64,000 nt of DNA, from assembly GCF_018455725.1 (NCBI RefSeq), contig NZ_JAHCLR010000004.1, forward strand, positions 62,001-126,000, in the 5' to 3' direction. A program made the position numbers and the translations under genes. This document shows positions 17,121 to 25,797 of the stretch, piece by piece. The stretch is from Mycolicibacter acidiphilus (GTDB lineage: Bacteria > Actinomycetota > Actinomycetes > Mycobacteriales > Mycobacteriaceae). Numbering within the stretch: position 1 is the stretch's first letter; each line of letters starts with the position of its first letter. The notes beneath the pieces are model-generated. The model was given only the letters and a program-made list of their open reading frames with translations, ran no database searches and was not told the DNA's origin.

Positions 17121-18292
17121 AAGCGCAGCATGCCCTGGGGCTCAGCCTGTCCTGGACCCGGATCACCGTGGTCTTCCTGATCGACATCGCGATCCTGGTG
17201 CTGGCCGGACGCTGGCCGGGCGATGCCCCCGCCGCGCAGTACGCCTGGTGGTCCGGTGTCGGGGTGGCGGCGCTGATCACGATCATCGCGCTGGTCACCT
17301 ACCGGCGGGTGCCGCTGAGCACGATGTGCGCCGCCTGGGTGGCCGATCAGTTCGCCGATCCGGAGACCGCGCTGGACCAGGGCCGGACACTGGCACTCGA
17401 CCATCACCGGCGCTATGGGCATGAGCCGGTCGGCATCCGGGAGTACCGGGGCCGACTGGTGACGATGATCGCCGTCGGCGGGCGACAGCTGGCCGGGGGC
17501 GGCCGGCATTCCCGCGGATCCGTCGAGCCGGTGACCTTCCCGGTCGAACTGGTCGCCGCCGGGCTGCGGCAGTTCGACGTGCGGCTGGAAAGCATCGACA
17601 TCGTCACGGTCGGCACCCGCGAGAACCCAGTCGAGGACGAGGTGGTCCCGGACTCCGACGACGAGATGTCGTTCCCGGACCATCGCACGACCTGGCTGAT
17701 ACTGCGGATGAATCCGCTGGACAACGTCAACGCGGTGGCGACCCGCGACTCACTGGCCGCCACCCTGGTGGCCGCCACCGAGCGACTGGCCGAGGAACTG
17801 GACGGCCGCACCGTCAGCGCGCGGGTCGTCGGCGCCGACCACTTCGCCGACGTCGATGAGGCCGTGCTCGCCGGCCTGGAGCCGGGGCAGTTGCGGCACC
17901 GGCTGTTCCAGCGGCGGCTGCGCTACGTCAGCAGCTTCTGGGTGACCCCGCGTGACATCAACGAGGAGAACCTGGAACACCTGTGGTACCCGCAGACCGA
18001 TGCGACCGTGGTGACGGTACGGCTGACCCCCAAGGGCGGCCGGACCACCGAGGTCGCGGTGGTGGTGCGCTATCACAGTGCCGCCCGGCTCAGCAAGAAC
18101 GTGCGGTCCGCGCTGAACAGGTTCGTCGGCCGACGGCAGCTTGACGCGGTCTGCGCGAGCCTCCCCGCGCCCAGCGTGCGACCGGGGCTGACGACGCTGC
18201 CGGGGCGGGAACTGCGCGGTGACGAACACCTGCCGGTCTCGCTCGATCCGGTCGACGAGTACGCCGCCGCTCGCACGGGGACGCGGAGTTGA
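17117..18292 (+). CDS. eccE5: ESX-5 membrane component EccE5
   Basis: EccE5 is the peripheral subunit of the ESX-5 membrane complex. Two N-terminal membrane helices (about 15-32 and 46-66) precede a soluble domain of some 320 residues. The position between mycP5 and eccA5, with ATGA overlap at the start and TTGA at the end, fits. The length is 391 residues against about 406 in M. tuberculosis. Confidence 0.94.
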   Translation: MKAQHALGLSLSWTRITVVFLIDIAILVLAGRWPGDAPAAQYAWWSGVGVAALITIIALVTYRRVPLSTMCAAWVADQFADPETALDQGRTLALDHHRRYGHEPVGIREYRGRLVTMIAVGGRQLAGGGRHSRGSVEPVTFPVELVAAGLRQFDVRLESIDIVTVGTRENPVEDEVVPDSDDEMSFPDHRTTWLILRMNPLDNVNAVATRDSLAATLVAATERLAEELDGRTVSARVVGADHFADVDEAVLAGLEPGQLRHRLFQRRLRYVSSFWVTPRDINEENLEHLWYPQTDATVVTVRLTPKGGRTTEVAVVVRYHSAARLSKNVRSALNRFVGRRQLDAVCASLPAPSVRPGLTTLPGRELRGDEHLPVSLDPVDEYAAARTGTRS

Positions 18293-20112
18293 CCGGCGCC
18301 GCCACCGACGCACGCAATGCGATGGTCGCCGGCATGCTGGCGTCGGGAATCTCGGTCAACGGGCTGCAGCCCAGCCACAACCCGCAGGTCGCACTGCAGA
18401 TGTTCACCACCGCGACCACCATCGATCCGGGAATGTGCGACGCCTGGCTGGCCCGGATCCTGGCGGGGGACCAGGGGATCGAGGTGCTGGCGAACGCCTG
18501 GGCCACGGTTCGGACGTTCGGCTGGGAGACCCGGCGGATGGGGCTCACCGACGCCGAATTCCACCCGGAGGTCTCCGACGGGCTGTTCCTACGGCTGCTG
18601 GTGACCAGCGTCGAATCGCTGGCCGCGGCCTACGCCGCCGTGCTCGCCGAGGCCAAGCGCTACGAGGAGGCCGCGAAACTGCTCGACGGCGTCGACCCGC
18701 GCAACCCGTTCGAGGTGGAGCTGATCAACTACGTCCGGGGTCTGCTGTACTTCCGGACCGGGCGCTGGCCGGACGTGCTGAAGCAGTTCCCGGCGGCCGC
18801 CCCGTGGCGCCAGCCGGAACTGAAGGCGGCCGCGTCGGCGATGGCCACCACCGCACTGGCCTCGCTCGGGGTGTTCGAGGAAGCGGTGCGGCGCGCCCAG
18901 GAGGCCATCGAAGGCGACCGGGTGCCGGGTGCGACGAACGTTGCGCTCTACACGCAGGGCATGTGCCTGCGCCACCTCGGCCGCGAAGACGAGGCCACCG
19001 AGTTGCTCCGCCGGGTGTATTCGCGGGACGCGAAGTTCGCGCCCGCCCGGCAGGCGCTGGACAACCCCGACTACCGGCTGATCCTCACCGATCCCGAGAC
19101 GATCGAGGCGCGCACCGACCCCTGGGACCCTGACAGCGCACCCACCCGTGAACAGGCCGAGGCCGACCGGCACGCCGAGGAGGCGGCGCGGTATCTGGCC
19201 GAAGGCGATGCCGAGTTGGCCGCGATGCTCGGCATGGAGCAGGCTAAACGCGAGATCAAGCTGATCAAGGCCACCACCAAGGTGAACCTGGCCCGGGCCA
19301 AGATGGGGCTGCCGGTGCCGGTGACATCGCGGCACACGCTGCTGCTCGGCCCGCCCGGCACCGGCAAGACCTCGGTGGCGCGGGCGTTCACCAAGCAGCT
19401 CTGCGGGCTGACCGTGCTGCGCAAGCCGCTGGTGGTGGAGACCAACCGGTCCAAGCTGCTCGGCCGGTTCATGGCCGACGCCGAGAAGAACACCGAGGAG
19501 CTGCTGGAGGGGGCACTCGGCGGTGCGGTCTTCTTCGACGAGATGCACACCCTGCATGAGCGCGGTTACAGCCAGGGCGACGCCTACGGCAACGCGATCA
19601 TCAACACGCTGCTGCTGTACATGGAGAACCACCGCGACGAGCTGGTGGTGTTCGGCGCCGGCTACGCCAACGCGATGGACAAGATGCTGGAGGTCAACCA
19701 GGGTCTGCGGCGGCGGTTCTCGACCGTGATCGAGTTCTACAGTTACACCCCGCCGGAGTTGGTGGAGCTGACCAAGATGATGGGCGCCGAGAACGAGGAT
19801 GTGGTCTCCGACGAGGCCGCCTCGGCGTTGCTGCCGTCGTATCAGAAGTTCTACGCCGACGAGTCCTACTCCGAGGACGGCGATCTGATCCGCGGCATCG
19901 ACACGCTGGGTAACGCCGGGTTCGTGCGCAACGTGGTGGAGAAGGCGCGGGATCACCGCAGTTTCCGGCTCGACGACTCCGACCTCGACGCGGTTCTGTC
20001 CGGGGACGTCACCGACTTCAGCGACGAATGGCTGCGCAAATTCAAGGAATTGACCCGCGAAGACCTGGCCGAAGGGCTCAGTGCGGCGGTGGCGGAGAAG
20101 AAGCCCGGCTGA
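18289..20112 (+). CDS. eccA5: ESX-5 AAA+ ATPase EccA5
   Basis: EccA5 is the cytosolic CbxX/CfqX-type AAA+ ATPase of ESX-5, thought to release PE-PPE substrates from EspG5. An N-terminal TPR-like helical region (about 1-290) is followed by the AAA+ module with Walker A LLGPPGTGKTS near residue 354 and Walker B AVFFDEMH near 414. The start is TTG at 18289, overlapping the eccE5 stop as TTGA. The N-terminus (NAMVAGMLASGISVNGLQPS) is family-typical. It ends the ecc operon. Confidence 0.96.
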   Translation: MTGAATDARNAMVAGMLASGISVNGLQPSHNPQVALQMFTTATTIDPGMCDAWLARILAGDQGIEVLANAWATVRTFGWETRRMGLTDAEFHPEVSDGLFLRLLVTSVESLAAAYAAVLAEAKRYEEAAKLLDGVDPRNPFEVELINYVRGLLYFRTGRWPDVLKQFPAAAPWRQPELKAAASAMATTALASLGVFEEAVRRAQEAIEGDRVPGATNVALYTQGMCLRHLGREDEATELLRRVYSRDAKFAPARQALDNPDYRLILTDPETIEARTDPWDPDSAPTREQAEADRHAEEAARYLAEGDAELAAMLGMEQAKREIKLIKATTKVNLARAKMGLPVPVTSRHTLLLGPPGTGKTSVARAFTKQLCGLTVLRKPLVVETNRSKLLGRFMADAEKNTEELLEGALGGAVFFDEMHTLHERGYSQGDAYGNAIINTLLLYMENHRDELVVFGAGYANAMDKMLEVNQGLRRRFSTVIEFYSYTPPELVELTKMMGAENEDVVSDEAASALLPSYQKFYADESYSEDGDLIRGIDTLGNAGFVRNVVEKARDHRSFRLDDSDLDAVLSGDVTDFSDEWLRKFKELTREDLAEGLSAAVAEKKPG

Positions 20113-20294
20113 TCGGCCGCTGATATGAATCCGCTGTGTCTACCCCGTCAGGTGGGCCTGTCGGGTTGACGCTCACCGGAGCCGGTGCCACCATGGCGCA
20201 GGTAAGGAAGTCAAGGATGGTGCCCCTGTGGCACCTTGGCTTCTGCATCGGGCCGCGGTTCGCCGCGATCACGGCGAGGAGGTGACGACGAGAT
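20113..20294 (+). promoter_or_regulatory. Structured leader upstream of the second PE-esxMN-PPE unit
   Basis: This non-coding stretch has several local folds: GGTGCC-CCTGT-GGCACC (20219-20235), and CGCGG-TTCG-CCGCG (20254-20267), a tetraloop hairpin. It ends in a strong AGGAGGTGA (20277-20285) that serves a short ORF. CGTCAGGTGGGCC near 20150 vaguely recalls the M-box core, but the rest does not match that riboswitch. The ligand, if any, is unknown. Confidence 0.45.
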
Positions 20295-20381
20295 TTGAAT
20301 CCCAGCGATAGTCCGTATCCGACGTACGCACGACCGGTGACGAATCCGTTCCGATCCGATCACCTCGACGTCGGTCACTGA
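20295..20381 (+). CDS. Leader peptide ORF 1, proline-rich (28 codons)
   Basis: TTG at 20295 lies 9 nt after AGGAGGTGA and opens 28 codons reading (M)NPSDSPYPTYARP, then VTNPFRSDHLDVGH. Five Pro fall among the first 18 codons. The start region matches a second ORF at 25798 behind the M-box. Shared residues are (N/S)PSDS(P/S)(Y/H)P, with synonymous third-base changes at two codons and the same ribosome-binding site. That suggests translation is selected. By analogy with proline-sensing mgtL/mgtP leaders of enteric bacteria it may control downstream expression. No family name is known to me. Confidence 0.5.
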   Translation: MNPSDSPYPTYARPVTNPFRSDHLDVGH

Positions 20382-20500
20382 ATCCCTTTGCGTCTAATCC
20401 GCCGCGGCGCAGGCTTTGTCTTGTTACCGTTGGCCTTCCGGACGTACACGGTTTCCGTCGACTGATCAGTGGCCGACTCAGTTCAGATGATGGAGGGTCC
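20382..20500 (+). promoter_or_regulatory. Untranslated region before the second PE gene
   Basis: No gene is seen. TACCGT at about 20425-20430 resembles a TANNNT -10 element and could start a shorter transcript. The PE gene at 20501 has ATGGAGGGTCC as its ribosome-binding site. Confidence 0.3.
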
Positions 20501-20800
20501 ATGACTTTTGTAACGACACAACCGGAGGCGTTGACCGCCGCCGCCGGCAATCTGTCCGCGATCGGCACCGCACTGAGTGCCCAGAACGCGGCTGCGGCCG
20601 CGCCGACGACCGGGGTGGTTCCCGCTGCCGCGGACGAGGTTTCGGCGCTGACCGCCGCGCAGTTCTCGGCGCACGCCCAGATGTATCAGTCGATCAGCGC
20701 GCAGGCCGAAGCGATTCACCAGATGTTCGTCGCCACGCTGAACGGGAGCGCCAATTCATATGCGGCGACCGAAGCGGCCAACGCCGCGTCGGCCGGATAG
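20501..20800 (+). CDS. PE family protein, second copy
   Basis: This 99-residue PE-only protein starts [11 protein letters not shown] and ends with the YAATE secretion motif. It is similar to the ESX-5-core PE at 10504, with an identical central stretch from [20 protein letters not shown]. The likely PPE partners are the three PPE genes downstream. Here the order is PE-esxM-esxN-PPE, not PE-PPE-esxM-esxN. Confidence 0.94.
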   Translation: MTFVTTQPEALTAAAGNLSAIGTALSAQNAAAAAPTTGVVPAAADEVSALTAAQFSAHAQMYQSISAQAEAIHQMFVATLNGSANSYAATEAANAASAG

Positions 20801-20847
20801 CCGAATCAGCCCGCACCGCAATAGATTTTCGAACCGAGGAGAGTTTC

Positions 20848-21141
20848 ATGGCACGTTTTATGACTGATCCGGACGCGATGCGTTCGATGGCGGGGCGTTT
20901 CGATGTGCACGCGCAGACCGTTGAGGATGAGGCGCGTCGGATGTGGGCGTCGTCGACGAACATCTCCGGTTCGGGCTGGGGTGGTCTGGCGGAGAAGACG
21001 TCCTACGACACGATGGGTCAGATGCAGACGGCGTTTCGCAACATCGTGAACATGCTGCACGGGGTGCGGGACGGCCTGATCCGCGACGCGAACCACTACG
21101 AGCAGCAGGAAGCTGCCTCGCAGCAGATCCTGTCGAGCTAA
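20848..21141 (+). CDS. WXG100 protein EsxM-like, duplicate
   Basis: The 97-residue protein is identical to the EsxM encoded at 12057. The gene differs at four synonymous positions. WXG turn and YEQQE signal are as there. The partner is the EsxN-like protein encoded 14 nt downstream. Confidence 0.95.
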   Translation: MARFMTDPDAMRSMAGRFDVHAQTVEDEARRMWASSTNISGSGWGGLAEKTSYDTMGQMQTAFRNIVNMLHGVRDGLIRDANHYEQQEAASQQILSS

Positions 21142-21155
21142 GGGAGGACACTCGA

Positions 21156-21440
21156 ATGAGCATCAATTACCAGTTCGGTGATGTTGACGCGCACGGTGCG
21201 CTGATTCGTGCCCAGGCGGCCTCCCTGGAGGCGGAGCACCAGGCGATCGTGCACGGCGTGCTCGCCGCCGGGGATTTCTGGGGCGGCGCCGGTTCGGTGG
21301 CGTGCCAGGAGTTCGTGACCCAGTTGGGTCGCAACTTCGCGCTGATCTACGAGCAGGCGAACTCGCACGGTCAGAAGGTGCAGTCGGCCGGCAACAACAT
21401 GGCCAACACCGACTCGGCCGTCGGCTCCAGCTGGGCCTGA
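21156..21440 (+). CDS. WXG100 protein EsxN-like, duplicate
   Basis: This is a 94-residue EsxN-type protein. It has Gly34, Phe53 and Leu63 where the ESX-5-core copy has Asp, Cys and Val. Since EsxM is unchanged, both EsxN forms should share one partner sequence. No hairpin follows; a PPE gene begins 75 nt on. Confidence 0.95.
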   Translation: MSINYQFGDVDAHGALIRAQAASLEAEHQAIVHGVLAAGDFWGGAGSVACQEFVTQLGRNFALIYEQANSHGQKVQSAGNNMANTDSAVGSSWA

Positions 21441-21515
21441 CCCAACCGACAGGATGACTGTGCCGGGTCGTCTGACCGGGACGGTCGGGCATCTTCGCGC
21501 GATCCCCCGGAGGTG

Positions 21516-22757
21516 ATGGGCATCGACTTCGGCGCGCTGTCTCCGGAGATCAACTCCGGGAGAATGTATTCCGGCCCCGGTTCGGGGCCGCTGCTGGCGG
21601 CGGCAGCAGCCTGGGATGGCCTGGCCGCCGAGTTGAGCTCCACCGTCGCGGTGTACGACTCCGAAGTCGGCGGGCTGGCCGGTGATGCCTGGTCGGGCCT
21701 GGCCGCAGCCGCGATGACGGCGGCGGTCGAACCGTACGTGAGCTGGATGAGTCGGACCGCGGCCCAGGCGGCGCAGACCGCGGTCCAGGCGCGGGCCGCC
21801 GCGGCGGCGCACGACGCGGCGTTCAGCGCGATGGTGCCTCCCGGTGTGATCGCCGCCAACCGCAGTCTGCTGATGTCGCTGATCGCGACGAACATCCTGG
21901 GACAGAACGCGGCGGCGATCGCGGCGACCGAGGTGCACTACGCGGAGATGTGGGCGCAGGACGCCGGAGCCATGTACGGTTACGCGGGAGCCTCGGCGGG
22001 GGCCACCGCGCTGGCCCCGTTCGCCGCAGCGCCGACCACCACCAACCCGGCTGCCAGCACCGCCCAGGCTGCGGCGGCGGGCGGGGCGCAGGCGCAGGCC
22101 GGGCTGACCCAGGCGGTCACCATGGTGCCGCACCTGCTGCAGAGCCTGGCGGTCTCGGGATCGGCGCAGGCGAATCTTCCGGTGCTGGACTTCCTGGCCG
22201 GCCCGCTGTCACCGGTCTCACTGTTCGGCATCGGCGGCATCCCCTACCTGCTGGCGATCCAGTGCGTGCTGCTGCCGATGAACGGGTCGAATGTGGTGGC
22301 CTCGGTGGTCCGGGCGCAGGGACCGAAACCCTGGCTGCACGAGCCGGCGCCGAGCACGGCGGACCTGCGGGCCGGCCTGCAGCTGACCAGGGCGTCGGGC
22401 CCGGTGACACCGGCCGTGTCGGGTGGGCTGGGCAACGCCGGTTCGATCGGACGGCTGTCCGTGCCGCCGGGCTGGCTCGCTCAGACCACGACCGCCAAGA
22501 CGGTGGCCGCGGTGTTCCCGGAGGCGGGTCCCGGCGCCGTCGCGGCGATCGCGGGGGAGACCGAGAGCGGGATGCTCGGTGACCTGGCGATGGGCAGCAT
22601 GGCCGGCCGGGCGCTCGGTGCGACGGGGGGCGCCGCGTCACAGTTCGCCGCCGGGCCGACGGGCTCGCTGGCGGGCAGCAGGCCGGACGGTTCCGGCAAG
22701 CCCGCCAAGCCGTCCAAGGCCACGATCATCGTGATCCCGCCGTCGGCGCAGGGTTGA
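21516..22757 (+). CDS. PPE family protein, SVP subfamily (first of three)
   Basis: The PPE domain reads IDFGALSPEINSGRMYSGPG, with the WxG turn AWSGLAA and the SVP motif RLSVPPGW near residue 312. I take the ATG at 21516; GGAGG is only 2 nt upstream, so the true start may differ, and the GTG at 21513 is in frame. The C-terminus is Gly/Ala-rich and ends with a short hydrophobic strand (ATIIVIPPSAQG). Unlike the next two PPE proteins it lacks the MgtC-like tail. It follows the esxN duplicate. Confidence 0.92.
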   Translation: MGIDFGALSPEINSGRMYSGPGSGPLLAAAAAWDGLAAELSSTVAVYDSEVGGLAGDAWSGLAAAAMTAAVEPYVSWMSRTAAQAAQTAVQARAAAAAHDAAFSAMVPPGVIAANRSLLMSLIATNILGQNAAAIAATEVHYAEMWAQDAGAMYGYAGASAGATALAPFAAAPTTTNPAASTAQAAAAGGAQAQAGLTQAVTMVPHLLQSLAVSGSAQANLPVLDFLAGPLSPVSLFGIGGIPYLLAIQCVLLPMNGSNVVASVVRAQGPKPWLHEPAPSTADLRAGLQLTRASGPVTPAVSGGLGNAGSIGRLSVPPGWLAQTTTAKTVAAVFPEAGPGAVAAIAGETESGMLGDLAMGSMAGRALGATGGAASQFAAGPTGSLAGSRPDGSGKPAKPSKATIIVIPPSAQG

Positions 22758-22768
22758 GGGCTCCAGTC

Positions 22769-24094
22769 ATGGATTTCGGGGCGCAGTCACCGGAGGTGAA
22801 CTCCGGACGGATCTATGCCGGGCCCGGATCGGCGTCACTGCGGACCGCGGCGGCGGGCTGGACCCGGCTCGCCACCGAACTGGGTTCGGCGGCCGCCGGC
22901 TACCAGGCGGTGATCGCCGAACTGGGCCAGACGTGGCTCGGGCCGGCAGCCGAGGCGATGACGGCAGCGGCGGCGCCCTACGCGGCCTGGCTCCGCACGA
23001 CCGCGGTGCAGGTCGAGCAGACCGCGACCCAGGCGGAGACCGCCGCCGACGTCTTCGAGCAGGCCTTCGCGGCGATGGTGCCGCCGACGGTGATCGCCGC
23101 CAACCGCAGTGAACTCGCGGCGCTGATCGCGGCCGATGCGTTCGGCCAGAACGCGGCGGCGATCGCCGCGCTCGAAGCGGAATACGGCCAGATGTGGGTG
23201 CAGGACGCCACGGTGATGTACGGGTACGCGGGTCAGTCGGCGGCCGCCGCGGCGGTGCCGCCGTTCACCGCGCCGCCGACGGTCGCCGATCCGTCAGGCC
23301 AAGCCGGCCAGGCCGCTGCAACGGCCCAATCCGCCACCGGCACAGCGCATTCGCAGCTGTCGCAGCTGATGGGATCGGTGCCGCAGACCCTGCACGGACT
23401 CTCCTCGAACAGCGGGTCCGCGGCCGCGCCCCCCGACGTGTCCGCCCCGGTGCAGAGCACCGAACCGCCGTCGGCCTCGCAGGCCGCCTCCTATATCGAG
23501 ATGATCTCCCGGTCCATCCTGCCGGCCAACGACACCAACATCAGCACCCTCTACGGGATGGGGCAGTACTCGCGGAACCTCAACACCGACCTGGACATCG
23601 CGGCGGCCACCGACGGCAAGTTCGGGTTCGGGTCCGGGAACCCGGCTCCGCCGCCGGCGCCGCTGCCGAGCGTTCGGCCGGCGGTGGCGGCGAGTGTCGG
23701 GGACACCGCGACCGTCGGGAAACTCAGCGTTCCGTCGGCGTGGACGGCCGCTGCGCCCGAGGTCGCCATGACCGCCGCGGCACTGCCCGCCACCGCACCC
23801 GGCGCGGCGCCGATAGCGGGTCCGGCCGGACTCGGCGCGGATGCGGCGGCGGCCGGGATCGCCGGCCGCGCACTGGCGGCCGGGGCGGCCGGCGCGGCGC
23901 GACACCGGCCGGGTGCGGATGCCCGCCGCCTGGAACGGATCGCCGGTGAGCTCACCGGCACCCGGGCGGTGCAGCGCTGGCACACCGACTCCGGTGGGCG
24001 TCGAGGTCTGCTCGGGGAACTGTCCCGACGGCCGGGCGTGCACGAGGTGCATTTCGACTCCGAGGACCCCGACCCTCAGCCGCAGCAGGGTTAG
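22769..24094 (+). CDS. PPE family protein with MgtC-like C-terminal tail (second of three)
   Basis: This 441-residue SVP-type PPE protein starts MDFGAQSPEVNSGRIYAGPG and has GKLSVPSAWT near residue 320. I moved the start to the ATG at 22769, 11 nt after the previous stop with GAGGG upstream. The last 56 residues leave the usual low-complexity pattern: RRLERIAGELTGTRAVQRWH, then LLGELSRRPGVHEVHFDS. This resembles the final helix-strand of MgtC encoded in the next operon (RLERLVAELSLQPGVYAVHW). An acidic tail ends the protein. Confidence 0.92.
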   Translation: MDFGAQSPEVNSGRIYAGPGSASLRTAAAGWTRLATELGSAAAGYQAVIAELGQTWLGPAAEAMTAAAAPYAAWLRTTAVQVEQTATQAETAADVFEQAFAAMVPPTVIAANRSELAALIAADAFGQNAAAIAALEAEYGQMWVQDATVMYGYAGQSAAAAAVPPFTAPPTVADPSGQAGQAAATAQSATGTAHSQLSQLMGSVPQTLHGLSSNSGSAAAPPDVSAPVQSTEPPSASQAASYIEMISRSILPANDTNISTLYGMGQYSRNLNTDLDIAAATDGKFGFGSGNPAPPPAPLPSVRPAVAASVGDTATVGKLSVPSAWTAAAPEVAMTAAALPATAPGAAPIAGPAGLGADAAAAGIAGRALAAGAAGAARHRPGADARRLERIAGELTGTRAVQRWHTDSGGRRGLLGELSRRPGVHEVHFDSEDPDPQPQQG

Positions 24095-24105
24095 GCGGCG
24101 CCGCG

Positions 24106-25470
24106 ATGGATTTCTCAGCGCTGTCACCGGAGGTGAACTCGGGCCGCATGTACGCCGGTCCCGGGTCGGGTCCGATGCTGGCCGCTGCGACGGCGTGGGG
24201 GCGGTTGGCGACCGAATTGACCACGGCCGCGGGGGCTTACGGGTCGGTGCTGTCCGGGCTCACCGACGAGGGCTGGCTCGGTCCGGCCGCTGACGCGATG
24301 GCTGCGGCAGCGGCCCCGTTCACGACGTGGCTGCATGCCACCGCGGAATCCGCGGCGCACGCCGCGAGCGGAGCCACCGCCGCGGCCGCCGCCTTCGAAG
24401 CAGCGCACGCCGCGGTGGTGCCACCGGCGGTGGTGGCGGCGAACCGGGCCGAACTGGCCGCGCTGATCGCCGGAAACGTCCTGGGACAGAACACCGCGGC
24501 GATCGCGGCCGTCGAGACGCAGTACGCGCTGATGTGGGTGCAGGACGCCGCGGCGATGTACGGCTACGCGCTGCATTCGGCGGTGGCTTCCCGGGTTTCG
24601 CCGTTCACCCAGCCGCCGGCCACCACCAGCCCGTCCGCGTCGGCGGCCCAGGCGAGCGCCGTCGGCGCGGCGACCGCGAGCAGCGGCCACGCCGAACTGA
24701 CGCAGTTGATGAGCGCGCTGCCGCACGCGCTGCAGGGGCTTGCCGGTTCGGCGGCGGCCGCGGCGCCGGTGCAGGCCGCCGATCCGATCTCGCTGTCGCA
24801 GGCCGTCTCCTATGTGGGCCTGGTGGCACGGAGCATCGTTCCGTTCAACGACGCGATCAAGAGCATCCTCTACGGGTTCGTGCAGTACGCCCGAAATCTC
24901 AACACCGACCTGGATGTGGCCGCGGCCACCGGCGGACGGTACGGATTCGGCTCCGGCACCCTCGCACCGCCGCCGCTGGAACCGGTCGTGGCGCCCGCCA
25001 CCCCGGTGGTGACGGCCGGCGCCGGCGGGGCGGGCTCGGTCGGCCGGGTCAGCGTGCCGCCGGGCTGGGCGGGCGCCGCCCCGGAGGTGGCGATGACGGC
25101 GACCTCGATTCCGATCACCGGGCTGACGGCCGCGCCGGCGGCAGCCGCGGCGCAGATCCCCGCCGGGATCTACAGCGACCTGGCGGCGGCCGGCCTTGCG
25201 GGACGGGCGATTACCGGGGCCGCTCCGCGCGGCCGGCCGGCGGCGGCGATGAACGGCCACGCGCAGACCCGGCTGGAACGACTGGTCACCGAGCTTGCGG
25301 GCACCCACGAGGTGCAGCACTGGCACGTCGACTCGAGCCGCCTCGACAGCCTGCTCGAAGAACTCGCCGAACAACCGGGAGTCCATGCCGTGCACGTGAA
25401 TCCGGACGGTCAGGACCACAGCGGCATCGATGTCGAGAACACCGATGCACCGGATCCTCAGCGAGGCTGA
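24106..25470 (+). CDS. PPE family protein with MgtC-like C-terminal tail (third of three)
   Basis: This is a 454-residue SVP-type PPE protein (SALSPEVNSGRMYAGPGSG; WxG GWLGPAA; GRVSVPPGWA near 310). It is closely related to the preceding PPE. Residues 387-434 hold two helix-strand units, RLERLVTELAGTHEVQHWHV and LLEELAEQPGVHAVHVNPDG, each like the last unit of MgtC. A 20-residue acidic tail follows. It starts 12 nt after the previous gene. No strong ribosome-binding site is visible, so coupling is likely. Confidence 0.92.
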   Translation: MDFSALSPEVNSGRMYAGPGSGPMLAAATAWGRLATELTTAAGAYGSVLSGLTDEGWLGPAADAMAAAAAPFTTWLHATAESAAHAASGATAAAAAFEAAHAAVVPPAVVAANRAELAALIAGNVLGQNTAAIAAVETQYALMWVQDAAAMYGYALHSAVASRVSPFTQPPATTSPSASAAQASAVGAATASSGHAELTQLMSALPHALQGLAGSAAAAAPVQAADPISLSQAVSYVGLVARSIVPFNDAIKSILYGFVQYARNLNTDLDVAAATGGRYGFGSGTLAPPPLEPVVAPATPVVTAGAGGAGSVGRVSVPPGWAGAAPEVAMTATSIPITGLTAAPAAAAAQIPAGIYSDLAAAGLAGRAITGAAPRGRPAAAMNGHAQTRLERLVTELAGTHEVQHWHVDSSRLDSLLEELAEQPGVHAVHVNPDGQDHSGIDVENTDAPDPQRG

Positions 25471-25503
25471 CTGAGGCATCGGATGGCGACCCGCCGCACC
25501 GGA

Positions 25504-25535
25504 TTGACCCCGGCAACCGCCTGATGCACTATTGT
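25504..25535 (+). promoter_or_regulatory. Candidate promoter of the M-box-ppe-mgtC transcript
   Basis: TTGACC (25504-25509) and TATTGT (25530-25535) form a sigma-A-like pair with a long 20-nt spacer. The transcript would start just before the M-box aptamer, as expected. Confidence 0.5.
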
Positions 25536-25545
25536 GGGGCAAGCA

Positions 25546-25702
25546 CCTCGTTAGGTGAGGCTTCCATGCGGATATAGGCCACTGACCCCGAACGTCGAAA
25601 GACGCCCCGGGTCAGGACAGCTCTTCCCGGCTTAAGGGTTGAGCCCAAGTGGCTTCCGGGGTAACCGGATACGCCGTGTGGTGCCGAAGCTCTGACGAGA
25701 GG
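25546..25702 (+). promoter_or_regulatory. M-box (ykoK) magnesium riboswitch
   Basis: The sequence carries the conserved M-box blocks in order: CTCGTTAGGTGAGGC (from 25548), ATATAGGCCACTG, GAACGTCGAAAGACGCC (to 25606), CCGGCTTAAGGGTTGAGCCC, GGATACGCCGTGTGGTGCCG and GAAGCTCTGACGAG. The terminal stem pairs CTCGT with ACGAG. Known role: at high Mg2+ the aptamer folds and lowers downstream expression. Here it precedes a PPE gene and mgtC, matching the M-box position before the PE20-to-mgtC region in M. tuberculosis. Confidence 0.95.
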
Positions 25703-25730
25703 GGTGCTCCGTCCGACAGTCGTCGGGCGA

Positions 25731-25790
25731 CCTCACCTCGCTGTGCAACCGTGACGGCACCCCCGCGTGCCCAGGCCGAGAGGAGGTGAG
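25731..25790 (+). promoter_or_regulatory. M-box expression platform with an anti-Shine-Dalgarno segment
   Basis: CCTCACCT (25731-25738) is complementary to AGGTGAGG in the M-box core (25553-25560). The overlapping CTCACCTC (25732-25739) is complementary to GAGGTGAG (25783-25790), which includes the ribosome-binding site AGGAGGTGA of the leader ORF. The two pairings exclude each other. A further pairing, GGGGTGC (25701-25707) with GCACCCC (25757-25763), crosses the second. This looks like a translational on/off switch. Confidence 0.5.
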
Positions 25791-25797
25791 AGCGACA

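Larger units (their letters stand above)
20828..21442 (+). repeat. 615-bp duplicated esxM-esxN cassette, copy B
   Basis: This is the direct repeat of 12037-12651. The match starts upstream of esxM and stops just after esxN, where copy A continues into a hairpin and copy B into a PPE gene. The near-identity implies recent duplication or ongoing gene conversion. Confidence 0.95.

Noticed and set aside
20130-20290. A second M-box upstream of the second PE gene
   Set aside because: Only CGTCAGGTGGGCC resembles the core. The GACGCC, ATA-GGCCACTG and terminal-stem blocks are missing.
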